Shown here one piece after another: positions 30,001 through 38,347 of a stretch of DNA of 64,000 nucleotides. Positions within the stretch are counted from its first letter, which is position 1. Every line of letters begins with the position of its first letter. Position numbers and translations under genes: made by a program. Source of the DNA: Sphingobacterium faecium. GTDB lineage: Bacteria; Bacteroidota; Bacteroidia; Sphingobacteriales; Sphingobacteriaceae. The notes under the pieces are model-generated. The model did not search any database. It had not been told where the DNA came from and saw only the letters and a program-made list of their open reading frames with translations. The stretch is taken from positions 434,001 to 498,000 of the forward strand of contig NZ_QBKH01000005.1 of assembly GCF_003054045.1 (NCBI RefSeq), written 5' to 3'.

Positions 30001-31469
30001 TGAGCATGTGCATCAGGTTGATTGATATAATATGTATTATTGGTGGCTATTAGTTTCACATCATGTTTACGAGCCAGACTCACCAACGTTGTATTCACAC
30101 GATCTTCGTCTTCCTGACCATGGCGCATCACTTCAATATAAAAATCTGGACCAAATTGTTCTTTCCACCACAGAAGCGCTTCTTCAGCTTGATTTTCACC
30201 AATATTCAAGACTTTATTCGGTACTTCACCCTGCAAATTACCTGATAGTACAATCAAATCTTCTTTATATTGTTCCACAACCTTTCGATCGATACGGGGA
30301 ACATAATAGAATCCTTCTGTATAAGCTACAGAGGCCATTTTTGCAAGATTATGATAACCCTTTTTATTTTTTGCCAAAAAGACAATTTGATAACCATTAT
30401 CTTTTCTTTTTTTATCCAGACGATCATCACATACAAAAAATTCACACCCAACTATAGGCTTGATGATTTTCTCTGTAGGACTTTCTCCTGCGGCCTCCAA
30501 CTCCTCATTCTTGGCCTTAGCTGCCTTATTATGATCTCCAACTTTCGCAACAAAATGAAATGCACCCATCATATTACCATGATCCGTTAGAGCAACAGCA
30601 GGCATACGATATTTAGCAGCAGTTTCCACCAAACTGCTGATGGAGATCGTTGATTGTAGAACAGAAAACTGAGAATGGTTATGTAAATGTGCAAAATCAG
30701 CATTTTCAAAATCATTCAGTACCTCATGATCAATAACCACATCTTGACCGCCACTTGGTTTGTTACGTTGACGTATAGCATCAGAAGCAGCTTTTAGATT
30801 CACATGCTTCAGACCTACAGTTGGGATAGGATGAGGATTTTGTTGTTTATAATCTACAAAATAACCTGTATCCGTTTGCAGCTGCTCAGGAGTAAAAACT
30901 TCTCTTCTAACCAACTCCAAGAAACATCGTGTCGTTGCCTCCACATCGGCAGTTGCATTATGTGCCTCAGCAAAAGGTACACCGAAGAGATAAGAGTGAA
31001 GTTCGGTTAGATTAGGTAATTTGAAACGTCCACCACGTCCACCAGGAAGCTGCAACAAACTTGCTGTAACTTCGGTACAGGTATCTAGTATTGGCATTTC
31101 ACCCATAGGTGACTGCACATCATAACGGTAAAATTCACAACCCATGATATTTAAATCAAAACCAATGTTTTGACCGACAACAAATTTGGCTTTTGCCAAA
31201 GCAGCATTAAATTTTACCAGCACCTCTTGAATCGGAACGCCTTGCTCAGTAGCTAATTCGGTAGAAATACCATGAATCTTCTCCGAATCATAAGGGATAT
31301 TATAACCATCAGGTCTAATCAAATAATCGTCATGCTCCAGCAAGTTACCCATATCATCATGTAACTGCCATGCTATTTGAATACAGCGCGGCCAATTGTC
31401 AGTATCAGTAATTGGTGCATCCCAACGTTTGGGTAATCCTGTTGTTTCCGTATCAAATATAATGTACAT
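27045..31469 (-). CDS. dnaE: DNA polymerase III alpha subunit fused to an N-terminal 3'-5' exonuclease
   Basis: 1474 aa from ATG 31469, preceded by a rare good ribosome site (AAGGAAG); a frame extension to 31511 adds 14 residues before the exonuclease and is rejected. Domains: DEDDh exonuclease 1-190 with D6/E8 in FDTETTG, D105 in GQNIGFDLN and H170/D175 in HNATADVEAT; PHP domain from about 260 (HLHNHS, LTDHGNM); polymerase with GPGRGSAAGSAVAYCLG and the catalytic PDIDIDFDDEGRGR; tandem HhH; C-terminal OB fold. It is the replicative polymerase with proofreading in the same chain. Confidence 0.95.
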   Translation of the reverse strand: MYIIFDTETTGLPKRWDAPITDTDNWPRCIQIAWQLHDDMGNLLEHDDYLIRPDGYNIPYDSEKIHGISTELATEQGVPIQEVLVKFNAALAKAKFVVGQNIGFDLNIMGCEFYRYDVQSPMGEMPILDTCTEVTASLLQLPGGRGGRFKLPNLTELHSYLFGVPFAEAHNATADVEATTRCFLELVRREVFTPEQLQTDTGYFVDYKQQNPHPIPTVGLKHVNLKAASDAIRQRNKPSGGQDVVIDHEVLNDFENADFAHLHNHSQFSVLQSTISISSLVETAAKYRMPAVALTDHGNMMGAFHFVAKVGDHNKAAKAKNEELEAAGESPTEKIIKPIVGCEFFVCDDRLDKKRKDNGYQIVFLAKNKKGYHNLAKMASVAYTEGFYYVPRIDRKVVEQYKEDLIVLSGNLQGEVPNKVLNIGENQAEEALLWWKEQFGPDFYIEVMRHGQEDEDRVNTTLVSLARKHDVKLIATNNTYYINQPDAHAHDILLCVKDGEKLSTPKGRGRGFRFGLPNQQYYFKSAEEMKKIFKDVPDAIINIQEIVDKIEIFTLYRDVLLPAFDIPEEFQVAEDQEDHGKRGENKYLRYLTFEGAKRRYKEGLTDDIIERLDFELTTIEKTGYPGYFLIVQDFIAEARKMGVSVGPGRGSAAGSAVAYCLGITNLDPIQYDLLFERFLNPDRVSMPDIDIDFDDEGRGRVMQYVIDKYGSSQVAQIITYGTMAAKSSIKDTARVLDLPLQEANEIAKLIPNLKLSKIFNMDEKALKETLRADELEAVNRLIAISEGAGLEAETIKQARVLEGSMRNTGIHACGVIITPDDITNFVPVSLAKDSDLYVTQFDNSVVESAGLLKMDFLGLKTLTLIKDTVANVKLSNGLELDPDEFPIDDQLTYELFQRGETVGVFQYESPGMQKHMKDLKPTVFADLIAMNALYRPGPMEYIPSFIKRKHGTEPILYDLDACEEYLKETYGITVYQEQVMLLSQKLAGFSKGDADVLRKAMGKKQKAVLDKMKPKFVAQAAEKGHNAKVLEKIWTDWEAFASYAFNKSHSTCYAWIAYQTAYLKAHFPAEYMAAVLSNNMNDIKQVTFFMEECKRMGLEVLAPDVNESHYKFTVNDRGAIRFGMGAVKGVGAGAVDTIVQTRASGPYKSVFDLAKRIDLRAANKKAFESLAYAGGFDSFQNMHRAQYFHAEDNSTGLEKAIKFAQRFKENENSAQVSLFGGDGAADLPEPVLASCPPWGLIEKLKYEKEVIGIYLTSHPLDNYKFEIKHFCQNKVSDLQLINKVKASEVEEDVLLDFNRIKNKEVVIGGIIAMANHRIAKSGKPFGSFIIEDYSDSYEIMVFGEDYVKFKGYLEEGYFVQLRGLVQERFKQVGNWGFEIKGIQLLSDLREKMAKIFTINIALPALNDMFLEEMKQVLDSNEIEGVVPNCQLRFKIWDPQDEISIEMPAKLKRINLTNEFLEAIEGFEGVNYRLN

Positions 31470-31681
31470 ACCTTCTTCCTTTATCCTTTCTAAATAGCTA
31501 ACTATCAACAACTAAACTTTTTAAAAACATCAACATTGACGCTTTTAAAAAGTCCACTAATTTACAAAATTATTCCTCACTTAAACTGAAAAAATCGTCA
31601 TTTTCATAAAAAATTATTACCCCTTATCCATACTTTAAAGCATATTTAAAATGCAAAAATGCCCCTCCAATCAGGATAAAA

Positions 31682-33145
31682 TTAATTTTTATTACATTCC
31701 ATTATTTTGAATGCTTTCCCTAACTCCTCAACTGCCTGTTTCAGCTCAATTTCTGTTAATGAAGCGAAACCAAATCGAAAAGCATTTTGCTCCACATCAA
31801 TTCTAACAATTTGCAGAGAACAATTCAACAACAGATCTTCAATCATGAATTCAGGATTTAAGCGTAACCAAATCGCCATACCACCAGCCGGTAAGCGATA
31901 TGTTATATATGGGCTCAATCGCTCCCGAAGCAATTGATCCAAATAATCTCGCCTTAGTTGATAGCACTTTCTTGCTTTCTTCAAGTGCCGCTTCAACTCA
32001 CCATCACTGATCAACTCTGCCAAAGCATGTTGCATATAACCATCTCCACCCACATCAATCATCCTTCTATAGGCGCCACAATGATCGATAAATCGCTGTG
32101 GCGCCACCATAAAACCAATTCGGATAGAAGGATCCAATATTTTAGAGAAAGATCCAATATAAATTACATTTCCTCGATGATGACCACTTGCCAATGGTAG
32201 ATAAGGAGAAGAGGTATAATGATAATCATAGTCGTAATCATCTTCAATAATAATAAAAGCATATTTTTCAGCAAGAGCCAATAATTTTAAACGCCGTTCT
32301 ACAGACAATGTTACAGTAGTCGGATAGTGATGATGTGGGATCACATAAATAGCATCAATATTTTTCACCTTACACAGCGCTTCAATCGCGTCCGTATCAA
32401 TCCCATCAGCATCAACATGAACAGGAATAACCTCAGCACCTGTCGCTTTAAACACCTGACTAGCTAAAGGATAATTTGGCTGACCTACAATAATATTTGA
32501 ATGCGCATTTAACAGCAATTGAGCCACCAAATAGATGCTCATCTGCGCACCATGAGTGATGAGAAGATGCTCCGCGGACATAGCAAGCCCTCTAGACTCC
32601 ATTAAATAATTTGCCAGCTGCTCGCGGAGTTTCAACACCCCTTGTGCGGTACCTATATTAGCTATCTTAGAAATGGTTCTGCGATTAGTAAAAGTGCGAT
32701 AGGTTTTCAATAAATCATCAATCGGAGATAAACGAATATCGGGATAACCGTCATCAATCATCAATAGCTTCAAATGATCTATTGATCTAGATAACGGGGC
32801 CGTTGCTACTATATTATAACGCACAGGCAGATCTTCCCCATAGGTAACACGTTTTACAGATTGACTCCATTTCTGTGCCTTAAGTACTGGAATACATTCT
32901 GAAACGGCAACGTATTTTCTGGGCACAACAGTAATCCAATCCTGAGACTGCAATTCATCATAAGCCGCAATCACTGTTTTGCGATGAAGAGCTAATGTTT
33001 TTGCCAACTCACGGCTACTGGGTAAATGCGATCCAGGCTTTAGCACACTATCACATATTGCATTGATAATGGCAAGCGCTATCTGCCGATATATGGGAAT
33101 AGTACTTGACCTGTCAATGATAATGATGTTTTCAAACGGAAGCAT
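31682..33145 (-). CDS. MocR/PdxR-type regulator (GntR HTH plus aminotransferase domain)
   Basis: 487 aa. The N-terminal GntR winged helix (about 12-80) has IPIYRQIALAIINAI, LPSSRELAKTLALHRKTVIAAYDELQ and WITVVPRKY. The aminotransferase-like domain (about 120-480) has ITHGAQMSIYLVAQLLL, IYVIPHHHYPTTVTLS, IIIEDDYDYDYHY and the PLP lysine in GSFSKILDPSIRIGFM. Such regulators use PLP or amino acids as effector and often control the divergent neighbour, here the GNAT at 33234. No pdxS/T genes are nearby. Confidence 0.9.
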   Translation of the reverse strand: MLPFENIIIIDRSSTIPIYRQIALAIINAICDSVLKPGSHLPSSRELAKTLALHRKTVIAAYDELQSQDWITVVPRKYVAVSECIPVLKAQKWSQSVKRVTYGEDLPVRYNIVATAPLSRSIDHLKLLMIDDGYPDIRLSPIDDLLKTYRTFTNRRTISKIANIGTAQGVLKLREQLANYLMESRGLAMSAEHLLITHGAQMSIYLVAQLLLNAHSNIIVGQPNYPLASQVFKATGAEVIPVHVDADGIDTDAIEALCKVKNIDAIYVIPHHHYPTTVTLSVERRLKLLALAEKYAFIIIEDDYDYDYHYTSSPYLPLASGHHRGNVIYIGSFSKILDPSIRIGFMVAPQRFIDHCGAYRRMIDVGGDGYMQHALAELISDGELKRHLKKARKCYQLRRDYLDQLLRERLSPYITYRLPAGGMAIWLRLNPEFMIEDLLLNCSLQIVRIDVEQNAFRFGFASLTEIELKQAVEELGKAFKIMECNKN

Positions 33146-33207
33146 ACTGGACTACTGATTAACTTAAAACTGGAGCATAAAGATAGTCCTATTTAAGGAT
33201 AATTTTG
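33146..33207. promoter_or_regulatory. MocR-GNAT divergent control region
   Basis: The -7 box TAATTTTG (33200-33207) serves the GNAT gene. A direct repeat ACTGGA at 33146-33151 and 33169-33174 (23-bp period) and an inverted pair GGACTA/TAGTCC (33149-33154, 33184-33189) lie between the two starts. Direct-repeat operators at about two helix turns are known for MocR proteins, so this is a candidate binding site. Confidence 0.4.
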
Positions 33208-33233
33208 TCACATCAATCAAAAAAATAAAACAA

Positions 33234-33683
33234 ATGGAATTTTTAATCAAACAAGCAACATTAGCAGATCTAGATGAATCAGCTACCTTATTTAACCTTT
33301 ATCGCATCTTTTACCGTCAGGAGTCTGATTTGGAAAAAGGAAAGGATTTTCTCCGAGAAAGATTTATCAACAATGAATCCACTATTTTCTTAGTCTTGGT
33401 AGATAATCAAGCGGTAGGTTTTGTTCAACTTTACAAATTATTTCATTACACTAAACTAGCGAAACAATGGTTACTAAGTGATTTGTACGTGCACCCCGAT
33501 TACCGTGGCCAAGGTCTTTCCATTGCATTGATAGATCGAAGCAAACTTTGGTGCGAGGAAACAAATGCATGCGGATTGATGCTGGAAACTGAAAAAACAA
33601 ATGACATAGGCAACAGCTTGTATCCTCGATGTGGATTTGAATATGATGGGCTACATAATTACTATCATTGGTGGAGATCGTAA
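33234..33683 (+). CDS. GNAT N-acetyltransferase
   Basis: 149 aa, a single GNAT fold with motif A LSDLYVHPDYRGQGLSIALIDRSKLWCEE (83-111), followed by LMLETEKTNDIGNSLYPRCGFEYDG, the usual motif B region. The N-terminal IKQATLADLDESATLFNLYRIFYRQESD is conserved in small-molecule acetyltransferases. The substrate is unknown. It is divergent from the MocR-type regulator with 88 bp between starts and is therefore its likely target. Confidence 0.87.
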   Translation: MEFLIKQATLADLDESATLFNLYRIFYRQESDLEKGKDFLRERFINNESTIFLVLVDNQAVGFVQLYKLFHYTKLAKQWLLSDLYVHPDYRGQGLSIALIDRSKLWCEETNACGLMLETEKTNDIGNSLYPRCGFEYDGLHNYYHWWRS

Positions 33684-33764
33684 ACTAGAGATGGCGAACG
33701 TAAAACGTTCGTCATTCTTAAAAATCAATCATCAGTTTTATACAAAATTTGATAAATTGCTACC

Positions 33765-34469
33765 ATGAATATTTCTGATCTGATCATTACCAAAGGAGAA
33801 AAAACTGAATTAGCGGATATTTTTCTCAACAAAGAAAATAAAGATGCCATACAGCAATTGATAAAAGAGCACAACTACAGTTTAGAACTACTTCAGTATG
33901 GACTTCCTATAAATAATAAGATATTATTACATGGTAGCTCAGGTTGCGGCAAAACAACTACTGCTAAAGCAATAGCGCAGACATTGAATAAGCCTATTTT
34001 GATACTTAATCTCAGCACCATCGTATGTGCTCGAATTGGTGAGACATCACTAAATATTAAACAAATATTTGATAAAGCTGCTCGAGAAAAAGCGGTGCTG
34101 TTTTTAGATGAATTTGATCAAATTGCCAAAGCACGAGGAAATGATGACAAAGATGTTGGTGAAATGAGACGTCTGGTCAATACCTTGATCCAGCTGATCG
34201 ACTATCTTCCACAGACCGTATTATTGATTGCCGCCACTAACCACGCCGAAATTATTGATAAAGCATTATTACGCAGATTCCAAGTGCAGATAAGCTATGA
34301 TTTACCGACACAAGTCGAATTAAATCAGTACTACGATAAGCTGAGCGAAAACTTACCCCAAGAAATTAAACAATTTAAACGAAAATACGAGATTTCGTAT
34401 GCAGAGGCCAAAGATTATGCTTTTACGCAAGCTAAAGCGCTCCTCATAGCAAAATTAGAACGGCAATAA
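33765..34469 (+). CDS. Small stand-alone AAA+ ATPase
   Basis: 234 aa with one AAA module and little else. Walker A is LLHGSSGCGKTTTAKAIA (54-71), Walker B AVLFLDEFDQIAKARG (about 112-127), sensor 1 LLIAATNHAE and the arginine-finger region ALLRRFQVQISYDLPT. The N-terminal 40 residues are helical and there is no protease, helicase or membrane domain. Partner and substrate are unknown. The second yggS starts 12 bp downstream, so the two are probably co-expressed. Confidence 0.82.
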   Translation: MNISDLIITKGEKTELADIFLNKENKDAIQQLIKEHNYSLELLQYGLPINNKILLHGSSGCGKTTTAKAIAQTLNKPILILNLSTIVCARIGETSLNIKQIFDKAAREKAVLFLDEFDQIAKARGNDDKDVGEMRRLVNTLIQLIDYLPQTVLLIAATNHAEIIDKALLRRFQVQISYDLPTQVELNQYYDKLSENLPQEIKQFKRKYEISYAEAKDYAFTQAKALLIAKLERQ

Positions 34470-34481
34470 AAACAATAAAAT

Positions 34482-35216
34482 ATGCGCGATATTATCCTAG
34501 ACAATCTTGAAGTTATCCAAAAAAAGATCAAGGCTTGCTGTATTCAAAATCACCGTGATCCTAAAGAAGTCAAATTGCTGCTAGCAACTAAAACAGTACC
34601 CCCGGATCGCATACAGATAGCATTATCTGCCGGCTATACGTGTATTGCTGAAAACAAGGTTCAAGAATTAAGGGAAAAATACGATCACTTAAGAAACATT
34701 CCTCATCATAGCCATTTTATAGGGCATTTACAAACCAATAAAATCAAATACATCCTACAGCACGATGTGAGTTGTATCCAATCGATCGATCGTTTGGATT
34801 TAGCACAAAAATTAAATGAAAAATTAAAAGCCAATAATCAGTTCATGGATATTTTGATTCAGGTCAACACCTCAAAGGAAAAAAGCAAATTTGGTGTAGC
34901 TCCAGATGAAACTATTGCTCTCATACGACAAATAGTCAACCTTGAAAATGTCCGAATCAAAGGACTTATGACGATTGGTTTATTTAGTACAAACAAAGAA
35001 AAAGTGCGCGAATGTTTCAGACTGCTTAAAAATTTACAATTGGCAATTATCAAAGCTGATATACCGCATGTCAGCATGCAAGAGTTGTCTATGGGGATGA
35101 GTGGAGATTACGAGATTGCAATCGCAGAGGGCGCAACGATCGTACGTATTGGGACAGCCATATTTGGAGCACGAATATATCCAGATTCTTATTATTGGAA
35201 TGAAACTCATGCATAG
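34482..35216 (+). CDS. YggS/PLPBP-type protein (copy 2)
   Basis: 244 aa with the same fold and motifs as the gene at 17724: LLATKTVPP (Schiff-base Lys), ENKVQELREKYDHL, HFIGHLQTNKIKYIL, LIQVNTSKEKSKFG, LSMGMSGDYEIAIAEGATIVRIGTAIFG. The GEN of the usual FGENYVQE is replaced by AEN. The two copies look clearly diverged, so this is not a recent duplication. It follows the AAA ATPase by 12 bp and ends at a strong terminator. Confidence 0.92.
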   Translation: MRDIILDNLEVIQKKIKACCIQNHRDPKEVKLLLATKTVPPDRIQIALSAGYTCIAENKVQELREKYDHLRNIPHHSHFIGHLQTNKIKYILQHDVSCIQSIDRLDLAQKLNEKLKANNQFMDILIQVNTSKEKSKFGVAPDETIALIRQIVNLENVRIKGLMTIGLFSTNKEKVRECFRLLKNLQLAIIKADIPHVSMQELSMGMSGDYEIAIAEGATIVRIGTAIFGARIYPDSYYWNETHA

Positions 35217-35274
35217 ATAAGTACATGGTCACCCCAACATGAAACTTATCATGATATATTTAATTTTTAAAAGA

Positions 35275-35320
35275 AATAATAAAGGCTTCCATTTTTATTT
35301 GAAAGCCTTTATTATTTTTA
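35275..35320. terminator. Bidirectional terminator between yggS copy 2 and the OmpA lipoprotein
   Basis: A 14-bp perfect stem (35275-35288 with 35303-35316) is AT-rich at the base and GC-containing in the middle, with a T-run to the right. It sits between converging genes. Confidence 0.88.
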
Positions 35321-35345
35321 CTATACGATTAGGATTGTAGTTTAC

Positions 35346-35867
35346 TTATTTTGCATCCAAAATAATCACCTCTACACGTCTATTTTTTTGTCGTCCTTCA
35401 GGAGTCTTATTATCCGCAACAGGTTTAGTTTGCCCTATTCCCTTTGCTGCAATTCTCGATTCAGCAATACCAGCATCGGTGAGGAATTTCTTAACAGAGT
35501 TAGCTCGTTTTTCGGACAGCCATTGATTATACTCCACCGTACCCGTTGCGTCAGTATGACCATCAACACGGATTTTACTTTTATTTTCTTTTAAAAGCGT
35601 TGCCACTTTACTCAATTCAGATTTTGCCTTATCCGTCAAATAAGAAGAGTTCGTCGGGAAAAGCAAATCAGACGAAATAGTAAATTTAATACCCTCATCT
35701 GTACGAGTTGCATCTTCAAAATCACGCTTTACATTTTTCAAACCATCGTCAGTACCGTCGATACTGACAACAGCACCGGGGTTAACAATAACAGCTTGTG
35801 GTTTACATGAGAATATAGAAACCGAACAAATTAGAGCAACAGCAATACTATTTATTTTTTTTATCAT
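35346..35867 (-). CDS. OmpA-family peptidoglycan-associated lipoprotein
   Basis: 173 aa. Lipoprotein signal with lipobox SIFSC (Cys21). The C-terminal OmpA domain (about 65-172) includes LLFPTNSSYLTDKAKSELSKVATLL, the peptidoglycan-binding IRVDGHTDATGTVEYNQWLSEKRANSVKKFL and GKTKP-like GIGQTKPVADN with QKNRRVEVII. It would anchor the outer membrane to peptidoglycan. No beta-barrel is present and no Tol/Pal cluster lies nearby, so it is a stand-alone Pal-like protein. Confidence 0.92.
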   Translation of the reverse strand: MIKKINSIAVALICSVSIFSCKPQAVIVNPGAVVSIDGTDDGLKNVKRDFEDATRTDEGIKFTISSDLLFPTNSSYLTDKAKSELSKVATLLKENKSKIRVDGHTDATGTVEYNQWLSEKRANSVKKFLTDAGIAESRIAAKGIGQTKPVADNKTPEGRQKNRRVEVIILDAK

Positions 35868-36000
35868 CGATTGTTTGGATTTTTTATGAACGCAAAAACT
35901 AAAAGTAAAGATATAAAAAAAAGTGAACTCCCGAAAAACAGAAGGCTAAGAAATGAAATCTTAGCCCTCAACAAGGTGTGCTTCCATATGGGAGCAATCC

Positions 36001-38193
36001 TTACTTCTTTACGTATATTTTCTTCAGCGTGGCGTTTATCTCTGGGATTTGATTATACAACTTCCAGATTAAACCAGACTTTGCATTTTCCATTAAAATA
36101 GCAACTGTAGCTTGATTTTTCGGTGTAAAATCATCTGAAACATCATTATTTTTTAAATCAATCCACGATCTAAAACCATATTGCGTAAACAAAACCTGAG
36201 CATACTGATCATAAAATTTACGCAATGATTTTTGTCCAATCTCCTGTTCAAAGGCAACCGCTGAAATCCCTATCGCTGGATTAACCAGATAATGTCCATG
36301 TTGGTCTGCAGGATTTTGAACACCCCAGATATCTGTATAGGTAGACCCTAGATTCAGTTCATTATCCCTCCTTTTATACGCTAAAATATAATTACTCGCC
36401 AACTGACCATAATCCACATGACCATCGTATTTGCCACGAGGATCAAGCGTTAGAAATGGTCTATAAAAATCGATCATACTGCTATTTAGATCTCCTAGCG
36501 CTATCTTCTTTCCGTAGAAAGTATGATTTTGAAAAATTAAAGAATCTTCAACCGAAACAGTTCCATTCATCATCAATTGCGGAGTAGTAAAATCGGTACG
36601 CAATTCAATCTTAGCATCCTGATCAATCTTTGAAACAGGATAGACTATAGAATTGCTATCAACAGCAGCTACTTTCCTTGCATAACCTGCTATATAACTG
36701 GCATCAGATAAAGGAAAAGTAGGTGAAGACATGGCTAATAAATAAGTACTTAGACCGTCATTCAGCCCATTTAAATTTTTAGATTGAGCGGTACTATCGA
36801 TTGCCGACCATTGATCTACTAATGCATGAGGATTGGATGTTGAAGTAAGCTTAGTCCAGTTCACACGCTTCCATAATCCATTCACAGCATCACGCAAACT
36901 CTTTTCCTCTGGACTATCTTTAGAGAAATATTCTCGAGCCACGAGCAGTGCTTCTATCAGGGTAGATGTTGCCTTGACATCGTACATTTGTACGTTATTT
37001 AAGTATACAGGAACCCCTTCCCTGCCATCATAAAAAGATGAAAATACACCTTCATGATTTTGTGCCTTATTTAAGAATTTCATCATTCTAGTCAATCGCA
37101 TCAGAACAGCTTGTCGAGAAATAACGTTATTTTCAACTCCTACCAGCAATGATAATATTGCATATCCTGATTCTTCAATAGAAACTATCGCCTTTTTATT
37201 TGCCTTATTGGGTAAAAAAAGACCACTATTGATATCATAGTTTTCGATAAAATAGTTAACATTTGCTAATTTAATCAAATTGGACAGTTCCAGATCTGTA
37301 GCAGGTTTTGTTAAAATTTCTTTAACAGCAGAAAAGGGAGATTCTACATAGTCATAGTCTACCCATGCAATTTTGTAATAATACTTCTTATTAAATTCTT
37401 CCACAAGATCATAGCACTTCTGCATAAATACAGGACGAATAGCAATTGGTTTAAAATCAACATTATCCGTAGATCGATATATCTTGATATAACGGATACT
37501 AGGTGTCAACGGCAATTGCCACTGCAACTCCACTTGTTTATCGATACTGGTGACTTGTGATAGAATGGCTCCAGAAGACAACTTGACACGTGGTGGGTTT
37601 TTAGGTAAAAATTCCACTTGATCGATAAACAGCTGATGAGTCATTTCATCGCTTGTGTTTTGAGAAAACACCACTTCAGAAATCGATTCACCTGCTTTCA
37701 AATTTGAAAACTTCGATAAAGGAATCTCTACATTTAACCATGTATCGTGATCAAAGTCATCAATAAAAGGTGCTAAATCCAACACATTAGTCGCACTAGC
37801 TCCTTGCAACAATTGAATTTTCGGAAGTGTTTTCTCTTTTGTATGTGCGGTCTGCACATATAATTTTATGGTTAACACATCATTTGCCACCACTTGATAA
37901 TTTACTTTGTGCCGGTCATTGAGTAAAGCAACTCTCCATGTTCCTGCTCGAGAGGACAAGTAACGTAACGAAAGTGAATTCCCTGGAGTAAAAAATAAAG
38001 AATCTGTTGTGGGTAAATTTTTCTTTACATTCTGCACCCAGCTCTCTCCCGAATATTCCACCAGACTTTTGGCGTAATTGCCCGAAAGGAGACTATTTTC
38101 AAACACAACTTCAGGATAAGTTTGTGCAGACAAGCTCATTGCAGAAGAAAGAGATAAACCTATAATGAATAGTATTTTTTTTGACATGCGCAT
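36001..38193 (-). CDS. Secreted GH144/glycoamylase-like protein (possible beta-1,2-glucanase)
   Basis: 730 aa from ATG 38193 (signal ILFIIGLSLSSAMSLSAQ); the frame runs further to 38250 but the added residues precede a normal signal peptide. An N-terminal beta domain (about 25-210) resembles a carbohydrate-binding module and is followed by a fibronectin-like segment (about 215-300). An alpha/alpha toroid-like C-terminal half follows: IEESGYAILSLLVGVE, NHEGVFSSFYDG, KATSTLIEALLVA, YTDIWGVQNPADQHGHYLVNPAIGISAVAFE. This pattern suggests the PF10091 glycoamylase/GH144 group, but catalytic residues could not be verified. Confidence 0.6.
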   Translation of the reverse strand: MRMSKKILFIIGLSLSSAMSLSAQTYPEVVFENSLLSGNYAKSLVEYSGESWVQNVKKNLPTTDSLFFTPGNSLSLRYLSSRAGTWRVALLNDRHKVNYQVVANDVLTIKLYVQTAHTKEKTLPKIQLLQGASATNVLDLAPFIDDFDHDTWLNVEIPLSKFSNLKAGESISEVVFSQNTSDEMTHQLFIDQVEFLPKNPPRVKLSSGAILSQVTSIDKQVELQWQLPLTPSIRYIKIYRSTDNVDFKPIAIRPVFMQKCYDLVEEFNKKYYYKIAWVDYDYVESPFSAVKEILTKPATDLELSNLIKLANVNYFIENYDINSGLFLPNKANKKAIVSIEESGYAILSLLVGVENNVISRQAVLMRLTRMMKFLNKAQNHEGVFSSFYDGREGVPVYLNNVQMYDVKATSTLIEALLVAREYFSKDSPEEKSLRDAVNGLWKRVNWTKLTSTSNPHALVDQWSAIDSTAQSKNLNGLNDGLSTYLLAMSSPTFPLSDASYIAGYARKVAAVDSNSIVYPVSKIDQDAKIELRTDFTTPQLMMNGTVSVEDSLIFQNHTFYGKKIALGDLNSSMIDFYRPFLTLDPRGKYDGHVDYGQLASNYILAYKRRDNELNLGSTYTDIWGVQNPADQHGHYLVNPAIGISAVAFEQEIGQKSLRKFYDQYAQVLFTQYGFRSWIDLKNNDVSDDFTPKNQATVAILMENAKSGLIWKLYNQIPEINATLKKIYVKK

Positions 38194-38347
38194 AAATTGA
38201 TAAATATAATCATACAAAAAGTAAGCCATCTCTACTTTATTGAAACACAAAAGTAATAAAGGATTTCCAATGTAAATGTCATACGTAATTTTAATTTCGG
38301 AAAAAATGCACTAATTTAGCCATCTGATTTTTTCATAACAACTTTAT

